Assembly (NCBI GenBank): GCA_031213475.1
Contig: JARUPZ010000018.1
Coordinates: 1,550,001 to 1,614,000, forward strand
DNA from: Nereocystis luetkeana
Taxonomy: Eukaryota > Sar > Phaeophyceae > Laminariales > Laminariaceae
Length of the DNA: 64,000 bases
Direction of reading: 5' to 3'
Part shown: positions 1 to 11,200 of the stretch, one piece after another
Layout of the letters: every line of letters starts with the position of its first letter
Position numbering within the stretch: position 1 is the first letter of the stretch
The notes under the pieces: generated by a model
Database searches by the model: none
Told to the model about the DNA's origin: nothing
Seen by the model: only the letters and a program-made list of their open reading frames with translations
Translations under genes and position numbers: made by a program

Positions 1-1199
1 AGAAAGTTCGAAGAAAATACCTCAATTCAAGGCTTATCCGCTTTCTTTCGTTGTTAGAAATGAACGAGCAGTACGAAAACCGATAACAATATCAGCGCGT
101 GCATTCATTTTTTTGGTAAAAATATTAACAAACGTAAAATAACATTTCGTGTGACAGAAAATAACGCAACGGAGTTTTTTTTTTAGGGTCCATCGTTGGA
201 GGGCCGCGAGTCCACGTGGGGCATGATACACCTCAGTTCATCATTGTAAAACGTACGAGCAGTACGACGATAACCGGCAAGAGGGTAGTGGTGTTTCCTT
301 CCAGTATAAGGAAGTGCAGTCACAGCTTTGTGTCTGTGTTCAACATGAACAGCGGCAGTCAGTGCTGTGTCGTGGGTAGACGTACGCACGCATGCTCTAG
401 TGATATAATACAGAGAACGCCAATCAATGTTGCAGCGGCAGTGGAGTCGTGCATGTCAACGGTGGTAATCGTAACAATTCTGCTGGATGTCCCACCTGTC
501 TTGTCATGCGTTGCTATTCATTTTGTGGGGAGGGCTCGAAACAAGATGATCATCGACTTCGCCTCCTACCGATTGTTCAGTACTGCTGCTTGCTGCTGCT
601 GTGTTCGTTCGATTTATTTTTCGCAAATACGTCTCCAACCTCAACATAATTCCGTACACCCCTTGGCAGTACCGTCCCTTTTGCCCGCTCAGCTTATTCT
701 ACCGTACCTATGTTGTACATATACCGCCCATTGCGGGCATATGCAGAGCAGCGGTAGGCATCAGCCCGCCGCGGTTAATCCCCTGTTATATGCAATGTAA
801 TTCCTGGTAGGCCGATATTTTTCAATCTGGCGTTTTCCGAGCCCCAGTCTCATTGGGGGTGGGCTCCTCCCCGCCCACCCTCGGCCAATGGGGGGGCGCC
901 GGGCGGGTGTCGAGAGTAGCTGTGAAGGTCTTAGTCTGTTGGGCTACTGTTAAAAGTTTAGCCACTCGCCTACCTAATCTAAGTCTTAAAACACTCTCCC
1001 CCCCTTCGGAACAGCGGGGTCCTTGGTCTTAGCCGTACGTGCCTAGTCCACAGTTCTCATCAATCTCTGGGGACCCAGGAAGAGTGCTATATCATATTTT
1101 TGACGTGAGGAAATTCATATTTCTTTGAAAGCGTTTCCATGGTGGACGTGACATTCGAACTCACGACCAATGACCCATGTCCTGCCGACAACGTCATTT
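1..1199. other. No recognisable gene
   Basis: Nothing here matches a protein or RNA family I know. One frame on the plus strand is open for 194 codons (216-800), but the predicted peptide is a mix of Cys, Ser, Val and Ile runs without domain features, and an ORF of this length is expected about once by chance in 64 kb. Positions 1,140-1,175 contain a TTCGAACTCACGACC string like a tRNA T-arm, without the rest of a tRNA. I see no promoter or splice pattern. Confidence 0.5.
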
Positions 1200-2034
1200 G
1201 TTACGGTCTTACCTGGTAGTCCGTTGGGCTACGGGTAAAAAGTTTCCCATTCGCCTACCCAATCTTAGCCTTACAACATACTGGTAGCCCCTTCGGGAAA
1301 CGTCGAGGTCCTGCCGCACCCGGGGAGGATAGGATCTCGCCCCCGGATCAGAAATCTATCTATTGAGCTACAAATCCGACAACCCGGGGACGAAAATGGT
1401 GCCCCCCCGGGTCGATACCGCCCCGCACGGTGTGGAAAACCCAACCCGATGGGCGAGATCGTTGACTGGCCGGGGTTGGTGTCGCCAGCGCCAAACGGAG
1501 AGGATGAAGTCTCATCCCCGGATCATAGATCCTTCCATACATCTACATACAAACTGGGGACGAAATCGATGGTCCCCCGGGTCAATACCTCCCCGTGTGG
1601 TGTGGAAACCCCGACTCCATTGGCTAATCGCTGATAGGCTGGGGTTCGTGGCGAAAGGGCCACCCGGGGAGGATAAGGTCCCATCCCCGGATCATAAATC
1701 CTTGTCTACATGTATACCAGGTAGCTACTTCAACTAACCGGGACGTTAACGGTGACCTCCTGGGTCGATACTCCCCCACCGGTGTGGAAACCCCAACTCT
1801 ATTCGATGATTCCTGATTGGCTAGGTTTCGTGAGGCCAGCGGCACCCAGGGACTGTACGGTTCCATCCCTGGAACAGCAATCCTTCCATCCATTTACAAA
1901 CCCAACGAATCGGGGACGGAAGCGGTTTTCCCCCGGGACGATACAAGTCCGCTCGGTGTGGGAGGCCCACTCCGGGTACACCATTCTTGTTGGCTAGAGT
2001 TCGTGAAGCCAGCGGTCCCTACCTAATAGGGGCA
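1200..2034. repeat. Satellite array, unit about 175 bp
   Basis: About four and a half imperfect units run head to tail. The landmark GGGTCGATACC or its variants recurs near 1,409, 1,579, 1,762 and 1,935, and the landmark CCCCGGATCATAAATCC near 1,340, 1,515, 1,683 and 1,866, giving periods of 168-183 bp. Units differ by roughly 20-30 percent, so the array is old. Two copies of the TACCWGGTA 9-mer (1,210 and 1,715) lie in it. No conserved reading frame runs through the units. Confidence 0.8.
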
Positions 2035-2302
2035 ACAACGTTCAACAAGAGTATTGGCCATGATGATCTGATTTAGGCCATCTGACAATGTGTGCGTAGC
2101 GCGTATTTCAATCATTTCATCCACATATTAAAGAGTGACTACTGTAGAATCCAATGGCATCAAACATAGAAGGTGCTATGAACCAGACCTGAATACTTGC
2201 CGCCAAAACTATACCTGGTACCAATTAAGTTGTTGTGACCTTCGCTTGGCGCAAGCCCAATAAGAAAAAACGATGCCCGCGGATCTCGCCGATTTTGGCT
2301 CT

Positions 2303-2333
2303 CGTAATACAGTAGTAGTATTAGTAGTAGTAG

Positions 2334-2379
<46 letters not shown>
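2303..2379. repeat. (AGT)n microsatellite
   Basis: Nearly uninterrupted AGT triplets abut a MITE B copy. The same triplet resumes on the far side of the element, so the MITE probably inserted into an existing microsatellite. Confidence 0.9.
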
Positions 2380-2380
<1 letters not shown>

Positions 2381-2486
2381 TTACGGGGGACCATAGTTAA
2401 TAGGACCAAATATTGTTAGTAGAAATGTTTAAATATATAGGTTCTTATGTTTACGACAGGTCCTATTAACTATGGTCCCCCGTAAT
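2380..2486. mobile_element. MITE B copy 1
   Basis: Palindromic element of about 107 bp with perfect terminal inverted repeats of about 27 bp: TTACGGGGGACCATAG at the left and its exact complement at the right, including the inner motif TAATAGGACC/GGTCCTATTA. The middle is AT-rich (AAATATTGTTAG). Flanking TA on both sides fits a TA target-site duplication. It has no coding capacity, so this is a non-autonomous DNA transposon. It splits an (AGT)n microsatellite and is the cleanest copy of the family. Confidence 0.85.
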
Positions 2487-2515
2487 AGTAGTACCACTAG
2501 TATAGTAGTAGTAGC

Positions 2516-2559
<44 letters not shown>

Positions 2560-2580
2560 CAGTAGTAGTAGGAGTAGTAG
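2487..2580. repeat. (AGT)n microsatellite, right part
   Basis: Continuation of the triplet array beyond MITE B, with some AGC and GGA interruptions. Confidence 0.85.
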
Positions 2581-2640
2581 AATAACCACTTGAACCACAG
2601 TTCAGTACAGTGACAGTAGTACTTTTGTAAAAAAAAATGA

Positions 2641-2755
2641 ATTCGTGAAACCCTTTCAGGACTGTTAGGGACCTCGCAGTCCCGTTTTGGGGACAACCTA
2701 CCTAGATTTGAGTGGCTAGTCCCTAGAGTGAGACTGATTGCAGTCCTACGAATGT
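2641..2755. mobile_element. MITE C, degenerate copy
   Basis: Diverged palindromic copy. The left arm has AACCCTTTCAGGACTG and CAGTCCCGTTTTGGGGAC; the right arm has GACTGATTGCAGTCC. Much poorer than the copies at 34, 51 and 57 kb. Confidence 0.5.
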
Positions 2756-3104
2756 GCACGCGTAACCACTGCTGTATGTAGCACGTGGCTCCCTGCGTTA
2801 TGCACGACGCCTCCTTCTTGCAGTTCAGTTGGTTGGTTCGTTCGATGCAGACCCTTTCAATGTTGTGTACCTGGTATCCAATAGTTGTCAACATATATAT
2901 GGGATTGCTGGCGTGTGTATGTATGTTGTGACTGTCGCACCCAGCATGATGATGACCGCATGGCATTGACATCGTCTACTATGATACTCTCTCCTTGCTG
3001 CAATGCAACACGTATGTATGTGTGTTGTCTCCCGTTCGTTCTTCGTACCCAACCGGTGGATGTTACGTAAGTCTCTCTCGCTGTGTGTCGTGGTTTTGTA
3101 TCCA

Positions 3105-3200
3105 CAGAGCTTGTATCTCTCTACCTAGTAGGGTGAAGAATCGGCAGGAACACGGGGTGTGCTAATTTCGACGGGTAGAAAGAACGGTTGTATTGGTGTG
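3105..3200 (+). repeat. Dispersed fragment shared with 36.6 kb
   Basis: The stretch from CACAGAGCTTG to CGACGGGTAGAAAGAACGG recurs at 36,610-36,715 on the same strand at roughly 75 percent identity. No function recognised. It lies just upstream of the 3.2 kb duplicated segment, so it may be part of the same degraded element. Confidence 0.6.
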
Positions 3201-3230
3201 AAACACACACACTCGCTATGAACACCAGCA

Positions 3231-3491
3231 TTAAGATCAAGGTCGGGACACTTTGCATCCCCGGACAGGTTTGCCTATTAAGTCGGTACTCGTTGGCACT
3301 CACGCATGTTGTTTGCTTAGAGATAGAAAATGAGCAGCTTTATTCCTTTCGTGCACGCGGAGACTCGGAGCCAAGCTCGTGCTTCGCTGGGTGAACCCCT
3401 GGTTTTCCATCTGAAATACGCCTCCCAAGTACTACACATACGATCCGAATACCTGAACCCAGGTGAGTACCGGTATTTCAGCCTCATTTAA
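3231..3491 (+). repeat. Duplicated ORF-bearing segment, copy 1
   Basis: About 255 bp matching 4,079-4,337 at close to 88 percent by eye. Both copies keep the same frame open from an ATG (3,330 here). The 53-residue peptide starts MSSFIPFVHAE, and the cognate at 4.1 kb starts MSGFVPFVHAE. In this copy the frame runs over a good donor-like CAGGTGAGT near 3,460 and stops soon after. I do not recognise the protein. It could be a duplicated exon or part of an unknown mobile element. Confidence 0.55.
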
Positions 3492-3512
3492 AGCAGTACT
3501 AAATCACTAGCC

Positions 3513-3660
3513 CACTCTGATGAGCCGTATATGCAGAATTAGTGGAAATTCGTGGAAACCTCGATGCCACGAGTTAGACCATGAGTCGAAGATGCGGCTC
3601 CTCAATACCCACTCCCACACCTCTGAACGGCAAGGAAACGAAGCCGGCAAGGTACGTAAA
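3513..3660. repeat. Dispersed repeat shared with 7,981-8,165
   Basis: The two places share CTGATGA, ACCATGA(G/A)TCGAAGATGC and GCTCCTCAATACCCACT in the same order and spacing, at about 70-75 percent identity. Unclassified. Confidence 0.55.
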
Positions 3661-4078
3661 AAAAGAGAAAAAAAGAAAGGCGTGGCCTTAAGGGGCAGCA
3701 ATAAATCGTCAACGAAAGCCATCTCCATGCCACCCGCAACGTGGGTGGGGCGAGAAAGTGTCTACGGAAAAGCGAAATGTTAACACAAAAAACGAGGCGG
3801 TCTTGTTCCCCAGTAGGTGTTGGCAATGTTATCCAGATCGCCCCCAGCTCCCGAGCGGGGGGGGGCGGTAGGACGAGCCTTGGGCGGTGGGGCACTGAGG
3901 GCCCCTGGGCCTCAGTAGCTGGGCCACCGTGAGGGGAAGCAGATCCTCCCACCTTTTGAGTCTCCATTGTGCAGTGTGCGGAGCGAACTTATTCCAGGAA
4001 AACAAACGGTCAAGAAAGAGTGGCAACAACGCGTACCAACAAAGAGGCGAAAAATTCCTCAGCCGACGACGCCACTTG

Positions 4079-4582
4079 TTAAGATCAAGGTCGGGACACC
4101 TTGTATCGCTGGACAGGTTTGCCTAATAGGTCGCTACTCGTTGGCACTCACGTTTGTTGTTTGCTTAGAGATAGAAGATGAGCGGCTTTGTTCCTTTCGT
4201 GCACGCGGAGACTGAGAGCCAAGCTCGTGCCTCGCAGGGAAAAGCCCTGGTTTTCCACCTAAGATACGCCTCCCAAGTACTACAAATACGATCGCAATAC
4301 CTGAACCCAGATAATTTCCAGGCTTTCAGCCCCTTTCCAAGCAGTTCAGGCGATACCATAACAACACCAGTCAGTGTGCATCAACTGTTTTCTCGAACGA
4401 AAATAGTAAGCTCTGTACAGGCGGGGTCGATCTCATCAGCCGTTTATATGTCAGGTAGTATTTTATTTTATTGTTCATTTTTTTTCTGCATCCCATTTTC
4501 TGCATCCCATTTATTGTCCTCGTGTTGTAATGATTACCCTGGGCTGGGTAATCGATCGATATTTTATACCCCTATACCTTAG
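4079..4582 (+). repeat. Duplicated ORF-bearing segment, copy 2
   Basis: The first 259 bp repeat the 3.2 kb segment. An ATG at 4,178 opens a 134-codon frame to 4,582. The first 45 residues are those shared with copy 1, and the rest, rich in Ser, Phe and Ile, is unique. A second frame through both copies is also open (V/IKIKVGT, then QVCL and CLEIE), so the frame alone does not prove coding. No family recognised. Confidence 0.45.
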
Positions 4583-4640
4583 AAGGTAACACCTTCACAT
4601 TTGGCGTCGTTGAGGACACGGGTTCGAGTCTCACTTCGAA
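4541..4640 (+). repeat. tRNA-derived sequence (SINE-like head)
   Basis: CCCCTATACCTTAGAAGGTAA resembles an A box and D-arm. Some 45 bases on, GGGTTCGAGTC is a good B box. The T-stem pairs at only three of five positions and the acceptor stem does not close, so this is not a functional tRNA. The first 35 bases recur at 4,805-4,880 with CTATAGCTCAGGAGGTAA, even more tRNA-like, but lacking the B box. Likely a pol III-derived retroposon head or tRNA pseudogene. Confidence 0.5.
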
Positions 4641-4804
4641 TGTTTCTTTTATAGAATCGCTTGCGCGTGCCTCCCTAAAGATATGTCTCCCTGGTTCCCC
4701 AGGTATTGAAACGAAGCGGGTAGGTCAGCGTACGGCCGTTTACGGTACCGACGCCCCAAACATCCCGCCGTTGAGAGGGGGGGGAGAGTGTTACAAGGGT
4801 TTTG

Positions 4805-4880
4805 CCTGGGCTGGGTAATCGATCGGTAGTCGATCGATCTTTTACCCCTATAGCTCAGGAGGTAATGCCTTTCACACTCG
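4805..4880 (+). repeat. tRNA-derived sequence, second copy
   Basis: Begins GGGCTGGGTAATCGATCG like the copy at 4,541 and carries CCCCTATAGCTCAGGAGG, which is A-box-like. No B box follows. Degenerate duplicate. Confidence 0.4.
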
Positions 4881-4900
4881 TTCTATATACTCTCCCCCTC

Positions 4901-6228
4901 CCTCCCAGTAGTAACGCAGATCCAGGGTTACATAGCGGGCGCTCCTGCCCCCCCCCCCCACTACGGTATACACGCACCTTCATTTTTATCGTGGGAAGAA
5001 TTCAGCATTTTCATCCCTTGCTATGGTAGCCCCTCTTCTCTGTTGTGGCATCATGATTTGTTGCAAGCGTCCTCTCGTCATACGTGGCAGGTGTTCACGA
5101 CTCGCATCGATTTTTGCTAACTCACGCTATTAACAGGCGCTTTCTGCGCTTATTTCCGCAAGGAAAAACATATAAAATGCTTCCCCACGTACGGTTTCCA
5201 AGACCTCCCCATATTGTTCTAGTATGTTGGCAGGCGTTTCTCACAACAGCCTTGTACGGCCAACAACCAAAACAAGTGGTATGGACGTCTTCCCCTTGAT
5301 GATGTGATGACTTCAACGCGTCTGGTGCCGAGTTTCTCGGCATATGGCATGAATACAATTGGTGTAGGTGCTCGTGTAGGAAACTGATCCCTATTGTGAG
5401 ATGGGTGAAGTATTCATGGGCCACAGATATCGATGATATAGTCTCCAGTTTTGCAGTCTCAGGACCACGAGAATGATCCAAAGAACGGAATATTCCGGCG
5501 GATATTCCGCCGGTCGAGAGTAACGGTTAGGAATGCTCTTTAAGGCGGATATCCCGTTAGACGAGAGTAATGTTCCTAAACGGAGATAGAACCGTAAAAT
5601 GAAACGTTATTACACTACCAGAAGAAAGATCGGTAAGCATAGGGAAGTTATATAGGAGTTCATCAGAAAAGAGGAATTTCGAAGAGGGTGTGGCGCGGGG
5701 TGGGACGAGTGTATCTGGGTGTCGAGTCCCCACCCCGCTACCTCTCGCTTCTCTACCAGAGCACCGCTTTAGCTCTCGCCATCAACAAAGAAGATATTGA
5801 CCAGAAGAGCCAAATCACTGCTGCCCAGCTGCCCGATACACCTGCGTCCCCTACCCTTACACATCGGCAATCACATCACACTACGGAATAGCGCCTCCCG
5901 AAGTAATTCGAACAATCCCTATTTCTCACGAAGTACAGCCCGCACGCCAAGAAATCTCCTCGCCGACGTTGTTCTCCTTGTGCATGCGGTCATGTGGATA
6001 CTTTAAGTGTTGAAAATATCCACGTATTCCGTTCTTCGTAGTGCCCGAAGGTGGAATCTTACGCATTTTCCTGGAACCAGCTCGTAGACGTCATTGGTTT
6101 GGCCGCTATCGAGGGGCCTCGAAGAGGTAACACGACAATGTGCACAGCATTGTTAGCTTCGGCGTCGATCACTCTCAAACACTCCCCCCCCCTCTCCTGA
6201 AAAGAATATACTTCAGTACGTATGTAAG
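4901..6228. other. No recognisable gene
   Basis: Only short frames. A compact palindromic patch near 5,488-5,512 (ATTCCGGCGGATATTCCGCC) stands out. The sequence is otherwise mixed, without repeats that I can match inside the window. Confidence 0.5.
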
Positions 6229-6450
6229 AAAATTCGCCTCAAAGGGTGTTCTTGGTAGGCTGCAGCTCACCCTTCACGCGACTTGTCCACCACCCCACGT
6301 TTCGCTTCGAGCTCGGCGGTGCAAGCAATGTCTTTCCTGGTCAGTGAAAACCCGACGTGCTCCGTCCCGGCCTTATTTGTGGGCATACGACGGTCTATGG
6401 TCTTGCGGCTACGACCATGCATGACACGAGTCGTTGCCCTCCTCCCTCCC
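6229..6450 (-). mobile_element. Repeat A, partial, reverse copy
   Basis: Diverged copy read in the retroposon sense direction: GCAGCTCACCCTTCACGCGAC, then GTGCAAGCAATGTCT, GGTCAGTGAAAACCCGACG and finally CATGCATGAC. The 3' C tail has decayed to a C/T-rich stretch. It carries several substitutions not seen in the 15-16 kb or 50 kb copies. Confidence 0.75.
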
Positions 6451-6519
6451 ATGAAAAAATAAAGTAACCGATTATTTTGTTGTTCTTTCCTGTCAACCCC
6501 GAAGCCGTTCGTTTTCGAG

Positions 6520-6946
6520 AGGTAGGGGTACTCGATGTCATGCATGGCTGCAGCCGTATGACCGCAGACCCTCGCACCTCTACAGTGCCGGGACCGAGCG
6601 CACCGCGGAGGAGAGGGAGGGGGGAGTGGGGGGAAGGGGTACTCGACATTGCGCGTGGTCGTAGTCGTTTGACCATAGGCCCTCGCATCCCTGCAAGTAC
6701 AATGCTGGGAGGGAGCACGCCGGGTGTTCACCGACCAGGCAGACATTGCTTGCACCAAGCGCGAAGAGAAGCGTGAGGTGTTCGACGAATTGCATGAAGG
6801 ATGAGCCGCATCCTACTAAGAACCGCTTTTGCCAGGCGGACTTGCACGTGGAGGACAGCCTGTCAGTGAGTGGATTTGTTTCCCGGCGTGGCCTCTTCCA
6901 GGGACAGCGATGGAGGTACCACGTAACCGCCTCGTGGGTGCCCGGG
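6520..6946 (+). mobile_element. Repeat A, two joined truncated copies
   Basis: A short copy (6,520-6,600) made of the head block GGGTACTCGATGTCATGCATGG is followed by a longer one (6,603-6,946). The longer copy continues through GACCATAGGCCCTCGCATCC, the ACCGACCAGGCAGAC block, GCATGAAGG and CGTGGGTGCC. Each starts at a G-rich run. Confidence 0.75.
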
Positions 6947-7299
6947 GAAGGGAGGGGTGATTTGAGCGATCTTGCTGCTCGTGGGTAAGTTAGGCACAAC
7001 TTCCCTTTGGGAGTCTTTCTTTGCATCTGTGACGGTATCTCTGGGACACACACCACGTAGTGTTTCCTTCCAGGTTTGCCTATCAACCAGCTCCCGTGTT
7101 GCCACTACGATCAGCTACGCTTTGCGAGAAGAGGCATGTCGTATGTTTTCATTCCACGCCTCCATGACTCTGGCGGATGAGGTCTATGCAAGAGTCGTCC
7201 AACCCCCACAATTATATACACCTCCCAAGGAACATGCACGCCTTATTTAGTCTTATGACTCGATGTCCTGGATCATTTGATGTAAGTATTGGATTTTAG

Positions 7300-7623
7300 G
7301 ATGAGGCTTCCTGCGTCGACCCGTGGTCTCGCCCATACTTCGTTGCGTCGTTGGATAGTATCTTGTTGTCTTTTCTCTCAAAAGACCGCCGGTCGGATAC
7401 GAAGTTGTCTCACCCAAACTTCTTTACGCTTGCCTCCACCCTGTCTCGCGCATGCTGTGAAATCTTTCTCGAACTCGGGCATCTCGTTTTACCCCTCAAT
7501 AAATATTTCGTGCCCACCTCTGCTCACGAGGTTTTGGGAACGAAAATGACGAGTGATCTAAGTAGGCGACCACTCCACAATACAAAATTCAAGACATTTC
7601 TGATGGTGTACCTAGTTCCATGA
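7300..7623 (+). CDS. Unrecognised ORF, coding-like
   Basis: Open for 107 codons with no early ATG. The peptide contains SILLSFLSKDRRSD and ends MVYLVP, with normal residue variety rather than simple repeat. It is directly preceded by GTAAGTATTGGATTTTAG, which has a perfect donor and an acceptor only 18 nt apart, far too short for an intron. An exon remnant or part of an old mobile element are both possible. No family match. The stretch 6,972-7,250 on the same strand is likewise open for 92 codons. Confidence 0.25.
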   Translation, partial: DEASCVDPWSRPYFVASLDSILLSFLSKDRRSDTKLSHPNFFTLASTLSRACCEIFLELGHLVLPLNKYFVPTSAHEVLGTKMTSDLSRRPLHNTKFKTFLMVYLVP

Positions 7624-7980
7624 TTTGTGCCAAATCATTTCCTCTGTTGCCATCGCCAATTTTACCCCATGTTCGTGGATCCTGGCTCCTGGGCCTTAAC
7701 ACGACGACGCGTTCCACGATAGAGGTAGCACATTTCCGTTAAAAAATCTAAGTGACGGGGTTCCTTAACCCAAAATCGTCGGAATACCGAGCTTGTCCAA
7801 GAATGACGTTTTTCTATACTTGGGGCATGAGGAATTTTGTCGGGGTGCAATTTGATTTTTGCTGAAGTCAGTTTTCGGGTGAGGTATGGAGCTCCTTAAG
7901 TGAGGAGCCTCAGAAAAATTAGGGTGAACCTCTATCGTAGAACGCCTCGCACTTCGAGGGCAATACCATCGCATTGTAGC

Positions 7981-8165
7981 CCACCCTGATGACGCGTGCG
8001 AGCAGAAAAATTGGAAGATATCGGGGAAACACCGGTTCCACGGAGTAAACCATGAATCGAAGATGCCGCTCCTCAATACCCACTACCCACACCTCTACCC
8101 TGCGAGGCTAGCGAACCTTCAGGCTGGGCAAGGGAGCCTACCGTATAAGGGCCTAAAAAAAGTCA
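7981..8165. repeat. Dispersed repeat, partner of 3,513-3,660
   Basis: Same ordered blocks as the 3.5 kb copy (CTGATGA, ACCATGAATCGAAGATGC, GCTCCTCAATACCCACT). Confidence 0.55.
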
Positions 8166-8204
8166 AGACACCGAAGGCGCACCGCGACTGTCCCAACGAA
8201 GGAG

Positions 8205-8266
8205 TGGGAGGTGGGCGGGGGGGGGTGCTCGATATCATGCGTGACCGCAGTCGTATGACCATAAAC
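8205..8266 (+). mobile_element. Repeat A, head-only copy
   Basis: A G run, then GTGCTCGATATCATGCGTG and GTCGTATGACCATAAAC, about 60 bp in all. Truncated at the end away from the G run. Confidence 0.7.
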
Positions 8267-11200
8267 GGGGGGGAACTCTGTGTTTTAGTTGAGTGGATAC
8301 CCGAGGCAATGTTACTTCATTTTCCACATTAATTTAATTTCATGTGTGCGCCTTCTTCATCTCGTGTGTTGTTAGGTGGGAAGCGCCGGGTTTCCACCGA
8401 CCAAGGGGAAAGCACTTCCCCCCCAGCGAAGGGGCGGGGACGAAAATACAATGTTGACAAAAAACAACGGCAAAAACTAGAGTGGTGTGTGCCACGTAGC
8501 GGGCGGTCATCTTTCTCGGGTCGCCCCCGGTGATGAGGGGTGCCGGGGGGGCGGCGGCACGACAAACCACAACGCTTGCGACGGACGACAATGGGGAAAG
8601 GCGCGTCGATTGAATAGGAGGTAGTCGAAGACCTTGGCTACGAAAATCACGCAACGCATTAAAGAAAGCACTACCAATCCACTTCAAGAACACTACGCGT
8701 GCCCCGCGCGAATCGCAGTGGGAAATCGTTCTTAACCTTGCGAAACGACGTCGAAAACGAGTCGAGAAAACGGAGCACATATCACATGGACAAAACCAAA
8801 AGCTATAACGAAAAAAAAAACAAAAAAACAATCGGGTGCAGTCAATGGTGGGGTGACGGTCAGTTGTCCATGTCTGCACCTCGAAATTTGTCTACGTTAC
8901 GTTGGAGCAGATTTGCCGGCAAAAAAACCCGAATAGCCCCCGTCGAAGTCGTGCAACGAGCCGGAGGGAGCGGAAGCTCGATCGGTCCCGGGTCGTCGTC
9001 CAGGAAACAAACGCGCTACGAAGTACTTCCCCATCATCAGTGAGTGGTCCTTCGCATGCTGATTCTCTCTAGCCACCATCAAAACCGTGGTCGTCTTCGT
9101 GCCATGATTGGCGCTCCGTTGGCGAGGCAGCACCGTAGCGGCGTAGCGGCAAAGTCAGTCCTCACGCGGCACGCAGCCGTAGCCTTTGCCGTAGACTCGG
9201 GCGCCAGAAAACGCCCATCGCTGTAGCTGAGTACCAGGTAAAGGTCTAGAAAATTCGTGCCGTGCAGCTCCCACTCGATCCCTCCGACGTTCGCAGGCGG
9301 TTGGCTGGTGTGACGCCGGTTTCCCGTTCGGAGCACCGGCCCAGCGGAGCAACAACAACGACAACATCTATCTGCTGGCGGGAGAACAGCTGGAAGCTGG
9401 AAAGCCCATTTTCTTTTTTAGGGTTCTATACGGTGTGGCGTCGTCACTTGTCGGCACAAGTTCACCAAGCAGGTCCATTCGTAATCTTCTGACGGTACAA
9501 AGGCTTCCAAAGAGGGAGTTGCGCATCCCAGTCATCACCTCGACGCTCGTTGTAGGCGACCGTTGGCGCCATCGCGCGATCGGCCCGTCCACGCTGCCGT
9601 TCGTTGCCTCTGGGGGGGTAGGAGCGGGGTAGGCGGTTGTGCAAACGCCAAGAAGGCTTGAAAACAGCGTGCGAAAGCTTCGAGCAGAAGAACCGGAGGC
9701 TACGTATTGTTGTCCGGGGGGATGATGCTGCGTTTTGGGGATCCTCGAATAAATGGAGGAGGCGCCAGTTGGTAAGGACGATGGCGTGGTGCCTTCGTCT
9801 GCAAATTCAGCAGGGCAGTGAAGACCGTGAAGGTGTGTTGGCGCGACGGCTGAAGTGGGCGGTGAACAGAAAGAGAAACATGCGGTTTGTTTGTTCTTTT
9901 ATTCTTCTTTTTGTATCTTCCAGCGAATTGGAGGACAAAAAATCTTAAGCTCATCAACACTTCCACATATGAAATGCACGCCGGGTCTCAATCTAACCTA
10001 TCGGTCCCGTTGCAGCGACAGCAGACCAGGCTGCTGCCACCCCGGGTGCGCGAGCATGTTGGACACATAGGTGCTACCCAGGGCCGTGGCCGGCCGGTAA
10101 TGAGGTCGAAATGGTCGAGCTTGATCGCAGCGGCCGGACCCGAAGGCAGGGCGGGGCATCGAAAAGTGACGTAGGCCAGGCGACCCGCCAAACCGCTACG
10201 ATTACCCGTGCTTGGCACCCCCAGGACAGCAGTTAGCTGCAAAGCCGCCATCGGGTGCAAAATAATTGCTGGTCCCCACTCACCAATAAAGCCGCGTTCT
10301 AGCATGCTGCGGAGTGTGCGTGTCGGGCCAAGATGGCAGGGAACACTGTCGGTGTAGCAAGCCTGCATGCTGATCCAAGGGTGCACGAGCCACGAACGGC
10401 ACGTAAACGCGGACGGAGGGGGGGGGAGAGAGAGAAACAGAGAGGGGGTGGGAGAGGGATAACGAGAGGGGGGAGAGGGAGAGGAAAAACCAAAAGGGGA
10501 GAGACAAACGAGAGACAACTTCATGGATGATAAAGACTTTTGCGTTGACGTCAGGTGTTGACGTTGGCGTTCAGCCAGGCGTCCCGCTGGTCGTTGTTGT
10601 GCACGAAGAGGGGAAGCGGAGTTCGTTTACGGACGAGGAGAACGATGCAGCTGGTCGTCGGTAAATGGAGGCGACGAGGGGCGCAGTCTTACTTACCCTT
10701 ATCGAGGCAAGAACTATACTTGGTGAGTAAGGACAGGCCTACAAGAACGCGACCGACGCGAAGAGCGACAGCCAGCAGTATCTCGGGGCTGTGCCAGCCG
10801 GCGCATCCGATAAAAAAAAGGTCGGAAACTCCGAAGGAAGACCTGGGCAAGCGCGTGCCGGAGCCAGACCGGAGGGCGCGGAAGCGGCTTGGCATGCTTA
10901 CTACCCTTATCTCATGAAAATTCGTAGAGTGCGGAATCGAGGTGGGAGGGAGGGGCGTGCCGATCCGGCCTCACTGCGGCGGATCATATCGCGTCCGGCA
11001 GAAAATATGTTTCGAGAAAAGAAATTCCCCCCTCGCCATCGGTGGGAGCCGCTACTCTAGCTACTGTACGGGTGGGGTCGTCCGGCCGGAGGCCAATCAA
11101 TGCCCCGCACTGGGTAAAAAAAAGTGGCTTCAGCTCAAAGGCTTACCCCCGGGGTTAAAACCAAAGAAGAAGCTTTTTCGTGCCCCGAGGGTTTGGGCGA

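Noticed and set aside
216-800. 194-codon ORF on the plus strand
   Set aside because: Length within chance expectation for 64 kb, no domain, no splice context.
3507-3728. FVDDLLL string like a reverse transcriptase active site
   Set aside because: Isolated motif, no neighbouring polymerase blocks, and not conserved in the related repeat at 8 kb.
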